Source: Phlebotomus papatasi
Lineage: Eukaryota > Arthropoda > Insecta > Diptera > Psychodidae
DNA: 64,000 bases
Direction of reading: 5' to 3'
Assembly: GCF_024763615.1 (NCBI RefSeq)
Contig: NC_077222.1
Coordinates: 72,850,001 to 72,914,000 of the forward strand
Shown here piece after piece: positions 47,401 through 52,427 of the stretch. Made by a program: the position numbers and the translations under genes. The notes under the pieces are model-generated. The model was given only the letters and a program-made list of their open reading frames with translations. It made no database searches and had not been told where the DNA came from. Each line of letters opens with the position of its first letter. Position 1 is the first letter of the stretch.

Positions 47401-50226
47401 ATATGTGAAAATCATTGAAAAAGCTTAGAAAAACCAAAAAAAACATGTTTTTGGAGGGGATAGAGAAAAAAAGCCTAGAGATATTGTTTTTTATTGGGGG
47501 TCATTGAAGACTGGAAATCGATATCTCTTACCGTTTAAGCTCCAGACCGGTGACAAGTTAAAAAAATACGATTATACAATTGCTCTCTCTTTGAGTTCGA
47601 GCAGTAAAATAATCCAATTATTTGAGAATTAAGTAAGTCCTAGTGGCACAAAATCCACTCATAAACAGTTGACCAAAAATAATTTCACCCACTCACCTTC
47701 CTCCTTTTACTTTGACTATCTACTTTTGTAAAGTTCAAAACTAGCGATAGAAATATGTTATAGAGTGCTTTAAGGACCTTGAACCTGAAGTCAAAAAGAC
47801 GTCTACATTTACTTCTATATGCATTTTAATTTTTTTTTTCAATCTCAAAAAATATTTCTAATTCTAGGGTAAATGTCCTAATTCAAAACCATTTCCAGAC
47901 CCTTTAACTTTGACAAAAGATTTAACACATTAAGTTCATATTTTTTCTGAAGAGAATTACATAAATTTGCTCCTTGACACTTCTAGAATGTTACTGTTGA
48001 GTGAAAATTCTTTAGTTATAATTTGAAAACTTCTTAAATACAAGAAAAATACCCAAGTGTAAAATGCTTCTATTGGAAACATACTAATCCAAATGGGGAC
48101 AAAGGAAAGTTTCTAATTGGAGATGAACGTGTAAGTGAAACCGCGACGAAATGCATCCAAAACCGTGTTGAGTTGCTCCTGAATGCAGGATTTGGTCTTA
48201 TTCCTGGTCTTTTCACCTTTCCCATCAAAAAAAAAAAAAATCTCTCCAAAAAAATCATATTTCCGGGGTTTCCTATTGAAGCTTTTGCAGACACTTCAAA
48301 AAAAACCCTTTTTGTTCACGAAATAGGTGATTAATTCATTTGAAAACTTCACGTACCGTTAACAATAAAGATTAGCAATTAATTTAACTAAAATTAGCCA
48401 GAAATATGACATAAACAAAACGAATAAACAACAGTAATTTTATTGTGTTTTTCATTGGAAAACATGTTCGATCTATGAAAAATTCAATAGTGAAAAGGTA
48501 CACTTTTAATTTTTCTGAGAAATTATCAAAATAAAATTTGTGAATATGAATAGATTTTCGCTTTATTTGGAGCAAAATTAACTAAATTATGAAACTGTAG
48601 TATAGAAAATATATAAAAATAGTAATTTAGTACTGTATTTATCGTGAAAACAATGACATTTCCATTTGGAGTAGCGAAAAATTTCCATTTGGAGCAGGTT
48701 TTGAATTAGCTTAATTTACCCTAGTTGGTCTAAAAATAATTTTGATTAAACAAGAGATTAGTTGGAATATGAAAAGTAATTAAAATGCACATTTCAGGGT
48801 GAACTTTTCCGGAGTTTGAACAAAGTTTTCTTAAATTTCGTCGTAAATCCTGGGCATGTCAATGATTACGAAATTAAGACAATTAGCATTCCAGAATACC
48901 CATGATTATTATTAGAATTTGTTAAGAATAGTCAATATCTATCAGCTCGTGAATTAAATATATTTCTGTGCAAAAATATTATAGTCAAATCTTCAGAATA
49001 TTTTCTCCGAAATGCTCAAAGGAGCAATATTTGTCTGTCATTCCCGTAGAAGAGTCAGATATCTTCAGAAGAGTAATAAAATTGTGAAATTGTTGATAGA
49101 TTTATATCATTTGACCAATCATCTGTAGATTTTCCACGAAGAACTCTGCATCGCATTGCATTAAGTATTTTAAGTAGTTCAAGGGAAAATTGTTAAAATA
49201 ACTGTGTCTAAATAAGGATGCTGTGTATTTAATCACATCAATGCATAAAAATTGAAAAAATTGCAAATATTTCCGTGTATTTTGTTGGGAAAATGCAATA
49301 AAATCCGTCCCACACGTTCATGTTAGGAGTTTGCAAAACAAATGAATTGCGTAAAAAAAATCTCTTTGAGTCTGAAAATAGTTTTGTCGTAAAAAAAAAA
49401 ACAGAATAACAGAGATCAGAGCGAGTGTGTATATTTGAAATTATTTTCACTTTACTTTCAGTTTCAGTACCGGAAGTCATGGATTGATGACAGTCGACTT
49501 ACACAGAGTCAGCTGATTATGGGTTCAGAGTCTGGTGGCAATGATTCTGACAATAGCACTGAGGAACCCAATTCGGTGTCCTCAGACACTACACTTCTCA
49601 GTCGCTACTCAAATTCCCGACAGAGTCTTCAGAGGTCATTATTATTTTTTTGTAGGGGCATGGGAAACATTGAAGGTCTGATGTGGGGTTTGTTTTGCAG
49701 AAAACCCAGTGATAATTGTCGCGAGTCTCCATTGACACGGGGTGGAGTACGGAGTAGTTTGCAGACGACATCGCCAAGGCGCGATGAGGTCAACCGTGCA
49801 AATAGAAATAGTCTTCATATGCTCGATGGAACATCTGTGGGCCCGGACGTGACTGTGGCGGCTCTGGGGACGGCAGGAAGTCGCCGAACGGTATATTTGG
49901 TGGACGATGGTACTAAATTGCCAGAGGCTACGCCATCACCGAGTCACTCCCAGTCATCAGCAGGCGGAAGCAGTGGGGCCAATTGCTCAAACAGCGGCGA
50001 CAATGGTACTCATCAATCTTCTGGTAATCCATCGACACTCCTCATGTACAATCGAATTTCAAATGTTATCGGGGGTGATGTTGTATCCATGGGAGCTTCA
50101 TCTGGCAACCAAATGCTAAATAGTGGGTCAGATAAGGCAAATCATCGGGACAATGGCAAAAAGAGACCACCGAGTGAGGAGAAGGACAAAGAACCGGCCA
50201 TTTGGTATGAATATGGATGTGTTTGA
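5385..50226 (+). CDS. Girdin: Girdin/Daple (CCDC88) family protein, whole gene, six exons
   Basis: Joined exons are 5385-5435, 32403-33385, 37597-38452, 42264-43687, 43781-43856 and 49462-50226. They keep one frame throughout and give 1384 residues (1362 if a 66-nt in-frame candidate intron in the last exon is removed). Seen: an N-terminal HOOK domain (about residues 1-170), a long heptad-type coiled coil (about 235-1085), a short basic segment (1105-1130) and a Ser/Gly/Asn-rich tail ending EYGCV. Known for the family: HOOK-domain coiled-coil scaffolds that bind actin, microtubules, Akt or Dishevelled at the cell cortex; the terminal GCV of vertebrate Daple binds the Dishevelled PDZ domain. 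Inferred: a single insect orthologue of vertebrate Girdin and Daple. It is shorter than the vertebrate proteins (about 1900-2000 residues), the loss being in the tail. I saw no copy of the vertebrate Galpha-binding (GBA) motif. The 27-kb first intron is loaded with transposons. Confidence 0.9.
5436..7067. other. Girdin intron 1, first part: no gene seen
   Basis: AT-rich intron sequence. Short open frames (for example 5843-6151) have no family resemblance and no splice support. No repeat shared with the rest of the window was recognised here. Confidence 0.5.
7068..8159 (-). mobile_element. pogo-type MITE (TACAGTAGACTCTC family) split by a TAGGGG MITE
   Basis: The ends at 7068-7100 (AAGTAGACTCTTTCTC) and about 7285-7302 plus 8153-8159 (GATTGAGCGAGAG ... 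TACTGTA) match the intact copy at 58291-58521 in reverse. The interior motif TATGGGGCAAAATGTCATC is shared. It is interrupted by 7305-8150, an unrelated element flanked by TA on both sides. Confidence 0.7.
7305..8150. mobile_element. TAGGGG MITE inserted in the pogo-type MITE
   Basis: Terminal inverted repeats GGGGCGACTGGGGCAAAAAG and CTTTTTGCCCCAGTCTCCCC differ at one base; they are flanked by TA duplications (7303-7304 and 8151-8152). The interior repeats GGGGTAAAAAGTAACAAAA around 7598-7640. No coding frame is plausible. Confidence 0.8.
8466..8712. mobile_element. MITE of the AGTAGGGGAAGGCTTT family, best copy
   Basis: The left end TAGAGTAGGGGAAGGCTTTC is mirrored by GAGAGCCTTTTCCTAC near 8686-8702. 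The internal words TGGCTTCGAACACTT and AAGTGTTTGAATCCAAG are also inverted. Related copies lie at 3280-3475 and 28196-28420. Confidence 0.65.
8713..9074. other. Girdin intron 1: no feature seen
   Basis: AT-rich sequence without open frames of note or shared repeats. Confidence 0.4.
9075..9262. repeat. GGGATCCCGAAA-type tandem palindromic repeat
   Basis: Short self-complementary words (GGGATCCCG, TCGGGATCCC, CCGGGATC) recur irregularly over about 190 bp, with CGGGATCCCGGGATCCCGAA at its centre. The stretch is far more GC-rich than its surroundings. Confidence 0.7.
9263..13100. other. Girdin intron 1: unannotated AT-rich DNA
   Basis: About 3.8 kb without a gene or a repeat shared with other parts of the window. 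AT-only low-complexity DNA (TATTATTATT and similar) lies at 12600-12760. Regulatory elements are possible in a first intron but none can be supported. Confidence 0.4.
13101..13545. repeat. Dispersed repeat, copy 1
   Basis: The segment around 13200-13420 (GCGATATT, ATACGAAAATA, AATAACRGTTTT, CCAATCGGTTATGAACCGG, TAATTTTTATCCGAA) is matched in the same order at 28480-28760. Ends are not sharp, so the class of element is unknown. Confidence 0.5.
13546..15490. other. Girdin intron 1: no gene seen
   Basis: The only feature is an isolated MITE-like end at 13675 (TTAGGGGGCGGTAGGGCTAC) with no partner end. The open frame at 14347-14667 has no family resemblance and lies in AT-rich sequence. Confidence 0.4.
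16522..17735 (+). CDS. PIF/Harbinger transposase (HARBI1-like, DDE_Tnp_4)
   Basis: Two exons: 16522-16589 (MEDVLILFIIRELCELRRRL...) and 16664-17735, joined by a 74-nt GTAAGA...CAG intron in frame, giving 379 residues, close to the usual length of Harbinger transposases. Seen: the family opening LRDASNPFELPENTFR-like segment, a helix-turn-helix-like SQATVSRCI at about residue 110, and the catalytic triad Asp-164 (GSIDCTH), Asp-243 (LADRGYP) and Glu-279 (ERAFGILKSKFR). It would cut and rejoin the element's own ends in the nucleus together with the Myb-like partner. Its last 249 bp overlap the end of that partner gene on the other strand. Catalytic residues are assigned from family knowledge. 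Confidence 0.9.
17487..18466 (-). CDS. Harbinger Myb/trihelix-like DNA-binding protein
   Basis: Three exons read on the minus strand: 18466-18388, 18205-17997 and 17924-17487, joined in frame for 241 residues. The middle junction is strongest: WDELNKMLNDLGPPQKVKDD then WIK, spliced to NFRDWIYQLKHKERSDC, gives the tryptophan spacing and the LGPP motif typical of the Myb/SANT-like protein that accompanies Harbinger transposases. In that family the protein helps bring the transposase to the nucleus and to the transposon ends. The first exon (MQIKISISKV...) is less sure because it lies in the subterminal repeat region. The C-terminal part is Ser/Pro-rich and overlaps the transposase gene tail-to-tail. 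Confidence 0.72.
18693..19142. other. Girdin intron 1: AT-rich, no gene
   Basis: Low-complexity TAATTATAATTATAG-type sequence around 19024-19065; nothing else recognised. Confidence 0.4.
19143..19394. mobile_element. TAGGGTAAA MITE (TTGGACAA-type interior)
   Basis: The ends TAGGGTAAAATG and CACTTTACCCTA are inverted, and TACAAGTTGGACA is mirrored by TGTCCAACTTGTACCA, present twice near the right end. About 250 bp and non-coding. Confidence 0.75.
19395..21079. other. Girdin intron 1: no gene seen
   Basis: AT-rich DNA with scattered short open frames that show no domain and no splice context. Confidence 0.4.
21080..21295. mobile_element. TAGGGGAAACTGGGGC MITE
   Basis: The left end TAGGGGAAACTGGGGCACCA and the right end TGTGCCCCAGTTTTCCCTA are inverted repeats. 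The interior arms CACCAAACACT and AGTGTTTGGTGG also pair. The ends resemble those of the 7305-8150 element. Confidence 0.75.
21296..24077. other. Girdin intron 1: no gene seen
   Basis: About 2.8 kb of AT-rich sequence. None of its small open frames resembles a known family and no repeat shared with the window was recognised. Confidence 0.4.
24078..24297 (-). mobile_element. MITE with TAAGGTAAAGT ends, copy 2
   Basis: The ends TAAGGTAAAGTGCC and CATTACCTTA are as in 1072-1293, but the interior reads as the reverse complement of that copy (for example AATATAAATAAATTGAATAA here against TTATTCAATTTATTTATATT there). Confidence 0.7.
24690..25548. mobile_element. TAGGGTAAATGTCC MITE, copy A
   Basis: It starts TAGGGTATATGTCCTAATTC and ends GAATTAGCTTAATTTACCCTA, imperfect inverted repeats. 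Copies B (29209-31636) and C (47865-48723) match along their whole length, including AATTACATAAATTTGCTCCT and the GAAACCGCGACGAAAGGC segment. About 860 bp, non-coding. Confidence 0.85.
25549..27364. other. Girdin intron 1: no gene seen
   Basis: No repeat shared within the window. Sequence from about 26200 to 26900 is less AT-rich and could hold regulatory DNA, but no specific site can be supported. Confidence 0.35.
27365..27950 (+). pseudogene. 5' end of a Tc1/mariner-superfamily transposon, decayed
   Basis: The end ACAGGGTGGTTGAAAAAAAA is followed by an open frame from 27523 (MELKRDNLMSLYFAGNSEAA, then YRDTSSILKCFGGG) that resembles the N-terminal helix-turn-helix of Tc1/mariner-type transposases. 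Beyond a stop at 27709-27711 the likeness continues in other frames (for example KVKKQIEQN) until about 27945. No catalytic DDE/D region is present. It is broken and truncated. Confidence 0.6.
28196..28420. mobile_element. MITE of the AGTAGGGGAAGGCTTT family, third copy
   Basis: AGTAAGGGAAGTCTTTCAGG at the left is mirrored by CAGAAAGACTTCCCCTACT at the right. Interior words (TTCATATTCCTTTAGCGAAT / ATTCATTAAGCGAATATG) pair as in the other copies. Confidence 0.6.
28470..28790. repeat. Dispersed repeat, copy 2
   Basis: It matches 13200-13545 in order (TATGCGAAAATA, CTAATAACGGTTTTGCAAGG, CCAATCGGTTA, TAATTTTTATCCGAAA). The boundaries are unclear. Confidence 0.5.
29209..31636. mobile_element. TAGGGTAAATGTCC MITE, copy B, split by a foldback element
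   Basis: The left part 29209-30022 and the right part 31575-31636 together equal copies A and C. The gap is exactly filled by the foldback element at 30023-31574, whose 8-bp flanks are the duplicated MITE sequence CCATTTGG. Confidence 0.85.
30023..31574. mobile_element. 1.55-kb foldback (long inverted-repeat) transposon
   Basis: It is flanked by CCATTTGG at 30015-30022 and 31575-31582. Its ends are GCCAATCCATCTCAAGACGA and the near-complement ending GATGGATTGGC. The two arms (about 30023-30700 and 30885-31574) are reverse complements almost throughout, for example CCTGGCCGGAGATACATGGC at the left and GCCATGTATCTCCGGCCAGG at the right. The A/T-run-rich centre forms the loop. No transposase frame exists, so it would need a helper. 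An 8-bp duplication is the hAT-type signature, so hAT mobilisation is inferred. Confidence 0.88.
31637..32402. other. Girdin intron 1, 3' end
   Basis: Ordinary AT-rich intron sequence ending in a T-rich tract and the acceptor TTTTCTTGTAG. No repeat recognised. Confidence 0.45.
32403..33385 (+). CDS. Girdin: Girdin/Daple exon 2: HOOK domain and start of the coiled coil
   Basis: The acceptor is TTTTCTTGTAG ending at 32402. The exon opens LESCLPRPEILSGYTSLLDG and continues with the family signatures VVLQIDPEP, LLILLLGAAVQCPNKE and the helix to LLRVTKERDQYHSN. From about residue 235 it becomes a charged coiled coil, ending FYKTRVEELREDNRTLLETK, a segment very strongly conserved in CCDC88 proteins. 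The donor is GTAAGT at 33386 and the last codon (Lys) is split 2+1 with exon 3. Confidence 0.93.
33386..34060. other. Girdin intron 2, first part: no gene seen
   Basis: It begins with the exon 2 donor. Short open frames here have no resemblance to any family. From about 33838 (GTAGGGTAGATGGGGAGATA) there is an isolated TAGGG-type end without an obvious partner. Confidence 0.4.
34164..35864. mobile_element. GTCGTTGCGGGTGACTTTGC foldback/MITE
   Basis: The left end CGTCGTTGCGGGTGACTTTG and the right end CAAAGTCCCCCGCAATGACG are inverted repeats; a second GACTTTGCAC motif follows at 34377 and is mirrored near 35818. A second inverted-repeat element (34459-35392) lies inside. A diverged reverse copy of the outer family is recognisable at about 47090-47760. 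Confidence 0.7.
34459..35392. mobile_element. Inner inverted-repeat element (GAGATCTACAAG ends)
   Basis: AAGATGCACGAGATCTACAA, GGTCGCCATCTTGATT and GACGTTTCT in the left arm are matched in reverse at 35290-35392 (AATCAAGATGGCGACC, TTGTAGATCTCGG). The arms are about 120 bp and the middle is AT-rich and non-coding. Confidence 0.7.
36201..36226. repeat. Perfect hairpin, 10-bp arms
   Basis: AGGTGTGATT and AATCACACCT enclose a 6-base loop CCTTCT. It marks the left edge of a short insertion (36201 to about 36390) within the TTAA element; the insertion also holds the GC-rich CCGGCCGGCCGGCCG run at 36348-36362. Confidence 0.75.
36538..37130. repeat. Minisatellite in two inverted blocks (GGATTTTGGCTTTCG type)
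   Basis: 36538-36660 holds degenerate units of the form CAAAATCCCGAAAAG. 36776-37130 holds about twenty units of the complementary form (GGGATTTTGACTTTCAGGA) of 15-20 bp. A unique spacer of about 115 bp separates them, so the array can fold back on itself. It lies in intron 2, ending about 470 bp before exon 3. Confidence 0.75.
37131..37596. other. Girdin intron 2, 3' end
   Basis: AT-rich intron sequence leading to the acceptor GCTTTACAG. Nothing else seen. Confidence 0.45.
37597..38452 (+). CDS. Girdin: Girdin/Daple exon 3: coiled coil
   Basis: The acceptor is GCTTTACAG ending at 37596. The first base completes the split Lys codon and the protein runs on EMLEEQLQRARKRSDH, the family segment that follows LLETK. 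About 285 residues of uninterrupted coiled coil follow. The donor is GTACGC at 38453, phase 0, after ...KLRESLE. Reading past the donor gives a hydrophobic intron-derived tail with no family match, which supports the splice. Confidence 0.9.
38453..39049. other. Girdin intron 3, first part
   Basis: No gene. GTGTGGC / GGCGTGGCC words near 38714 and 38884 suggest a small old inverted repeat, too diverged to delimit. Confidence 0.35.
39050..39264. mobile_element. Inner-type TTAA MITE, left end missing
   Basis: It matches 270-476 (AAAAATATCTAAGCTCAGGA, TTTGGACATCCTTATAGTTTG, CACGAAAGAGTTAA at the right end). The left terminus is lost. It abuts the mariner remnant directly. Confidence 0.65.
39265..40020 (-). 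pseudogene. mariner transposase fossil
   Basis: Read on the minus strand, about 39601-39413 gives HEKWVTYENNNWKKSWSKRD, and 39478-39270 gives KVLLCVWWDWKGIIQYKLLP with ELANGKGIVFHQANARSH. These are the central mariner signatures (WVTYxN, CVWWDWKG, FHQDNARPH). The conserved Asp of the last motif is Ala here, the frame shifts at least once, and the C-terminal third is missing, cut off where the TTAA MITE begins. N-terminal remnants continue to about 40020. It cannot be functional. Confidence 0.8.
40165..40425. repeat. Palindromic MITE-like sequence (TTAACATGAAAAA)
   Basis: CACTGAGTAAAAAAGG at the left and TTTCTCTCAGTG at the right may be its ends. Inside, TTTTTCATGTTAATTTTACA pairs with GTAAAATTAACATGAAAAAG, and AACACTTTTTAGGTGTAAA pairs with the right part. 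Confidence 0.5.
40836..41206. repeat. Foldback MITE rich in TTCGTAAA, copy 3
   Basis: It begins ACACGGAAAAAAAATTGTAA and shares with 2291-2767 the words GTGAATTCCTCCTGG-like, AATGCTCATAAAT, GTATAACCCACAAA and TTTACGAACAAATGTTTGTA. The right end appears truncated. Confidence 0.65.
41219..41885. repeat. Inverted repeat (CTTATTAAGAACTTACTAAG) around a pogo-type MITE
   Basis: TAAGTACTTATTAAGAACTT at 41219-41240 pairs with GTTAAGAACTTAATAAGTAC at 41852-41871. Between them lies the pogo-type MITE at 41293-41619, so this looks like a host element split by it. Confidence 0.5.
41293..41619. mobile_element. pogo-type MITE, TACAGTAGACTCTCGC
   Basis: The left end TACAGTAGACTCTCGCTAAT and the right end TTTGAGAGAGTCTTACGTA correspond to the copies at 58291-58521 and 7068-8159. 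ATTCGGCTCTTTTAAGATCGG parallels CAATCGGCTCTTTTTCAATC in the other copy. Confidence 0.7.
41886..42263. other. Girdin intron 3, 3' end
   Basis: No repeat or gene recognised. It ends with the acceptor GCTATTTTGTTAG. Confidence 0.45.
42264..43687 (+). CDS. Girdin: Girdin/Daple exon 4: main coiled coil
   Basis: The acceptor TTTTGTTAG ends at 42263; the exon begins EKDKQLDRNSSEIE and continues the coiled coil for 474 residues. About residues 760-763 are C-V-L-C-H, inside a segment that breaks the heptads, followed by NNDC; a zinc-binding half-site or disulfide-type loop is possible but unproven. The later part (MNLTNLRAEHSKLKEDFRNLF) matches the conserved C-terminal end of the family coiled coil. 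The donor is GTAAGA at 43688, phase 2. Confidence 0.92.
43781..43856 (+). CDS. Girdin: Girdin/Daple exon 5: basic linker
   Basis: A 76-nt exon bounded by TTACTTTGCAG (ending 43780) and GTGAGT (43857). It completes the split Lys codon and encodes KPFGSNLVKRVKKAGTDIMN and then RVPNR, a basic stretch that in the family follows the coiled coil. Phase 0 at its 3' end. Support is the intact frame across both junctions and the family position of the basic segment. Confidence 0.8.
43857..44690. other. Girdin intron 5, first part
   Basis: It begins with the exon 5 donor GTGAGT. AT-rich, no gene or repeat recognised. Confidence 0.45.
44691..46480. repeat. 30-bp minisatellite with higher-order structure
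   Basis: About 1.8 kb of degenerate 30-bp units built on GAAACCCGAGAAACCGAATT followed by TTTGCATCGC. Units are most regular from 45000 to 46200. Groups of units are themselves repeated: 45486-45595 recurs at 45796-45905, and 45587-45735 recurs at 45981-46115. Because 30 is divisible by three, frames stay open on both strands and give artificial proteins with 10-residue repeats (NFCIAKPEIP-like). It lies inside intron 5 with no splice support, so it is not called coding. Confidence 0.9.
46481..47089. other. Girdin intron 5: no gene seen
   Basis: AT-rich sequence without recognised repeats. Confidence 0.4.
47090..47760 (-). mobile_element. Diverged reverse copy of the 34164-35864 element family
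   Basis: ATGGTCTTTCTAAAGCTTT (47110-47128) and CACAAAATCCACTCATAAAC plus CACCCACTCACCTTCCTCC (47647-47704) are reverse complements of segments at 35430-35455 and 34230-34305. Ends are not preserved. Inside, near 47187, CTCGAACTCACGAGATAGAG suggests an old SINE remnant. Confidence 0.5.
47865..48723. mobile_element. TAGGGTAAATGTCC MITE, copy C
   Basis: A full-length copy with the ends TAGGGTAAATGTCCTAATTC and GAATTAGCTTAATTTACCCTA. It keeps the empty target site (TTTCCATTTGGAGTAGCG) into which the foldback went in copy B, which proves the insertion event there. Confidence 0.88.
48724..49461. other. Girdin intron 5, 3' end
   Basis: No repeat or gene recognised; it ends with the acceptor ACTTTACTTTCAG. 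Confidence 0.45.
49462..50226 (+). CDS. Girdin: Girdin/Daple exon 6: disordered tail and PDZ-binding C-terminus
   Basis: The acceptor CTTTCAG ends at 49461; a second usable acceptor six bases on (TTTCAG ending 49467) would drop Phe-Gln. The segment KSWIDDSRL is followed by a Ser/Asn/Gly-rich region of low complexity, then the conserved end PAIWYEYGCV and TGA (50224-50226). Within the exon, 49635-49700 can be read as a 66-nt intron (GTCATT ... GTTTTGCAG) of a length divisible by three. Without it SLQR joins KPSDN directly; with it the protein gains a 22-residue hydrophobic/Cys insert that looks intronic. Confidence 0.85.
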   Translation, partial: FQYRKSWIDDSRLTQSQLIMGSESGGNDSDNSTEEPNSVSSDTTLLSRYSNSRQSLQRSLLFFCRGMGNIEGLMWGLFCRKPSDNCRESPLTRGGVRSSLQTTSPRRDEVNRANRNSLHMLDGTSVGPDVTVAALGTAGSRRTVYLVDDGTKLPEATPSPSHSQSSAGGSSGANCSNSGDNGTHQSSGNPSTLLMYNRISNVIGGDVVSMGASSGNQMLNSGSDKANHRDNGKKRPPSEEKDKEPAIWYEYGCV

Positions 50227-50872
50227 GAAACAAACGGAAACAACGCGGAGCAAGGAGAGGGCAAAGAGGTAATCAAAAGCAAACAAACAATAGAAACGCA
50301 AGTATTACTTAACATTTTGACGCGTTCTTAGACATTAATAGGACATAAAATAGCAATTTTTTTTTAATAGAAACACAGGATTCTTTCGGCAAAATTGCCA
50401 GAGAAAAGATAATAATAATTTGTTTGCCTTGGAGAGATTGTTGCTTAACAATTTTTTGTAGAACTTTTTTTACACAAAAAAATAATAGATGATAGTATTT
50501 AAGCAGAGGATTTTTTCTAGAAATAGAATAATTAAAAAAAAAGTAAACGGGGAACTAATTAGTTTCCCGATTGCGGAATTTTTGTAATAAGCGTGTTACT
50601 AAAATTAGGCCTTAATGAAGACGATAGATTTTCTAAAGAAGTTCTTTCTCACTCAACCAGTAAATTATTGGGCACTTTGTCGATTACTTAATAAGAAGCA
50701 CATTTCGCACTTGAGAAAATGTAATGGCTTAACTTATTTTGCACAATTTTCAGGATATATATGATGACCAATTCATGACTTATTTGAGAGTTTTTTGCCC
50801 ATTCGACGCAGACTTGAACCATTTATTAATCAAGAAAATTATTTAAAAAAAAACTACAATTTAAGCGGTCTT
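50227..50872 (+). other. 3' flank and probable 3' UTR of the Girdin/Daple gene
   Basis: A/T-rich sequence after the stop codon with several A-runs. I found no exact AATAAA; AATAAT and AATAAG variants occur near 50410, 50480 and 50587, so the poly(A) site is not fixed. Confidence 0.4.
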
Positions 50873-51229
50873 CTGTAGCGGAATTCTGTAATTTTCGTGA
50901 CATTGTCACGCGTGAGTTCGAAACCTGGCAATGCCAATCGAGCTTTTTTTTTGTCATATGATATGAGTTCGAAAATGCAATTCACTGATTTCTTAATGAA
51001 ATGCCTTTACTTAGTGATATTATGCAAATACAGTCTGTCTTGGTTGGTTTGTTTAACAACTTTCATTGTCATTTAAATTGCCAGAAATCTCAAATATGTT
51101 ACATCTGACAATGTCACGTGAGCTGAAATGGCAATGCCACGGCTACAGAATCACATTTTCGAAAAAGCTCTCCTGAGATTCAAACCCAATTTGTCATTTG
51201 GCATTGCCAGAGCGTTACAGAATTCCCCT
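50873..51229 (+). mobile_element. MITE, GGGGAATTCTGTAATTTTC family, copy 1
   Basis: It begins TGTAGCGGAATTCTGTAATT and ends GTTACAGAATTCCCCT. Interior words are GTGACATTGTCACGCGTGAG, TGAGTTCGAAACCTGGCAAT and ATATGATATGAGTTCGAAAA. Copy 2 follows after three bases. Confidence 0.75.
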
Positions 51230-51822
51230 CCTGTAGGGGAATTCTGTAATTTTCGTGGCATTGTCACGCGTGAGTTCGAAACCTGACAATGCCATTCGAA
51301 TTTTTTGTCATATCATATGAGTTCGAAAAAAGAATTCATTGAATTTTTAATGAAATCCCTTTACTTGATTATTTTACGAAAATACGGTACGTCTTGGATG
51401 ATTTGTTTAACAAAGTTCATTGTCAATTAAATTGCCAGAAATCTCAAATATGTGACTTCTGACAATGCCACGTGAGCTAAAATAGCAATGTCACGGCTAC
51501 AGAATCGTATTTTTGAAAAAGCTCTCCTAAGATTCGAACCCAATTTGAAGATTCAGTAGCCGTGAAATTGCCATTTCAGCTCATGTGGCATTGTCAGAAG
51601 TCACATATTTGAGATTTCTGGCAATTCTGTCAATGATCTTTGTTAAACAAATCAACCAAGACGTACTGTATTTTCATAAAATCATTAAATAGAGGGATTT
51701 CGTTAAAAATACAATGAATTGCATTTTCGAACTCATATGATATGACAAAAAAAGCTCGAATGGCATTGTCAGGTTTCGAACTCACGCGTGGCAATGCCAT
51801 GAAAATTACAGAATTCCCCTAC
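51230..51822. mobile_element. MITE, same family, copies 2 and 3 head-to-head
   Basis: Copy 2 (51232 to about 51545) has the same order as copy 1 and lacks its right end. It is followed immediately by copy 3 in reverse orientation, ending ATTACAGAATTCCCCTAC at 51822. Together they make a palindrome of about 590 bp. Confidence 0.75.
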
Positions 51823-52321
51823 TGGTCTAAGATTTATTCATATGGATTATCTAGTGGAGTTCCTGAATGACAGCGGTTAAATTCAAAATGTAAAATTTGA
51901 GATTAAGGGCAGAATCACATTGACAATAAAATGCTCGCCGTAGTCTCACCGTATTTCGTTAATTTACGCATTTTCATTGCAATTCTTACGCAAATTTTCC
52001 ATTAGCGTATTACCTTATCTCATACTCGGTGGCACTAGGTAAAAATAATATAAGAAAATTGAAGAAATAAAACGAAAATTCGCTAAACTATGAGCAAAGA
52101 AAACTGTATACGAGAAATTAATCGTATCGATACACTTTATTTGGTATTAGCGGTATTACAATGTAATTATTACAATGTATTCCGTGTTGGAAGAATCTGG
52201 ATATCGTAGATCGCACAGGAACGCCTTCCCTTGAATGCTCCTGAAGTTTTTTGGGCAGAGGCGGTGCATTTTTATAACGTTTTATCACATGTGAAATTGT
52301 CTTTTATTATAGACATTAAGT
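51823..52321. other. Intergenic, no gene seen
   Basis: AT-rich DNA with no recognised repeat. Confidence 0.4.
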
Positions 52322-52427
52322 TGCTTGCACCGGGCGGAATTCGAACTCACAACTGTGAGATTCGAGTCAAAGATCTCATTTGCCCAAGACCCAACGGTCA
52401 TGCCTATTGTGCCACAGAGATCCCCGG
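52322..52427 (-). mobile_element. tRNA-derived SINE head
   Basis: On the minus strand GATCTCTGTGGCACAATAGG looks like an A-box with D-arm, and GTGAGTTCGAATTCCGCCC like a B-box with T-arm. The spacing is longer than in a tRNA gene and the stems do not close, which suits a SINE head and not a working tRNA. Confidence 0.55.
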
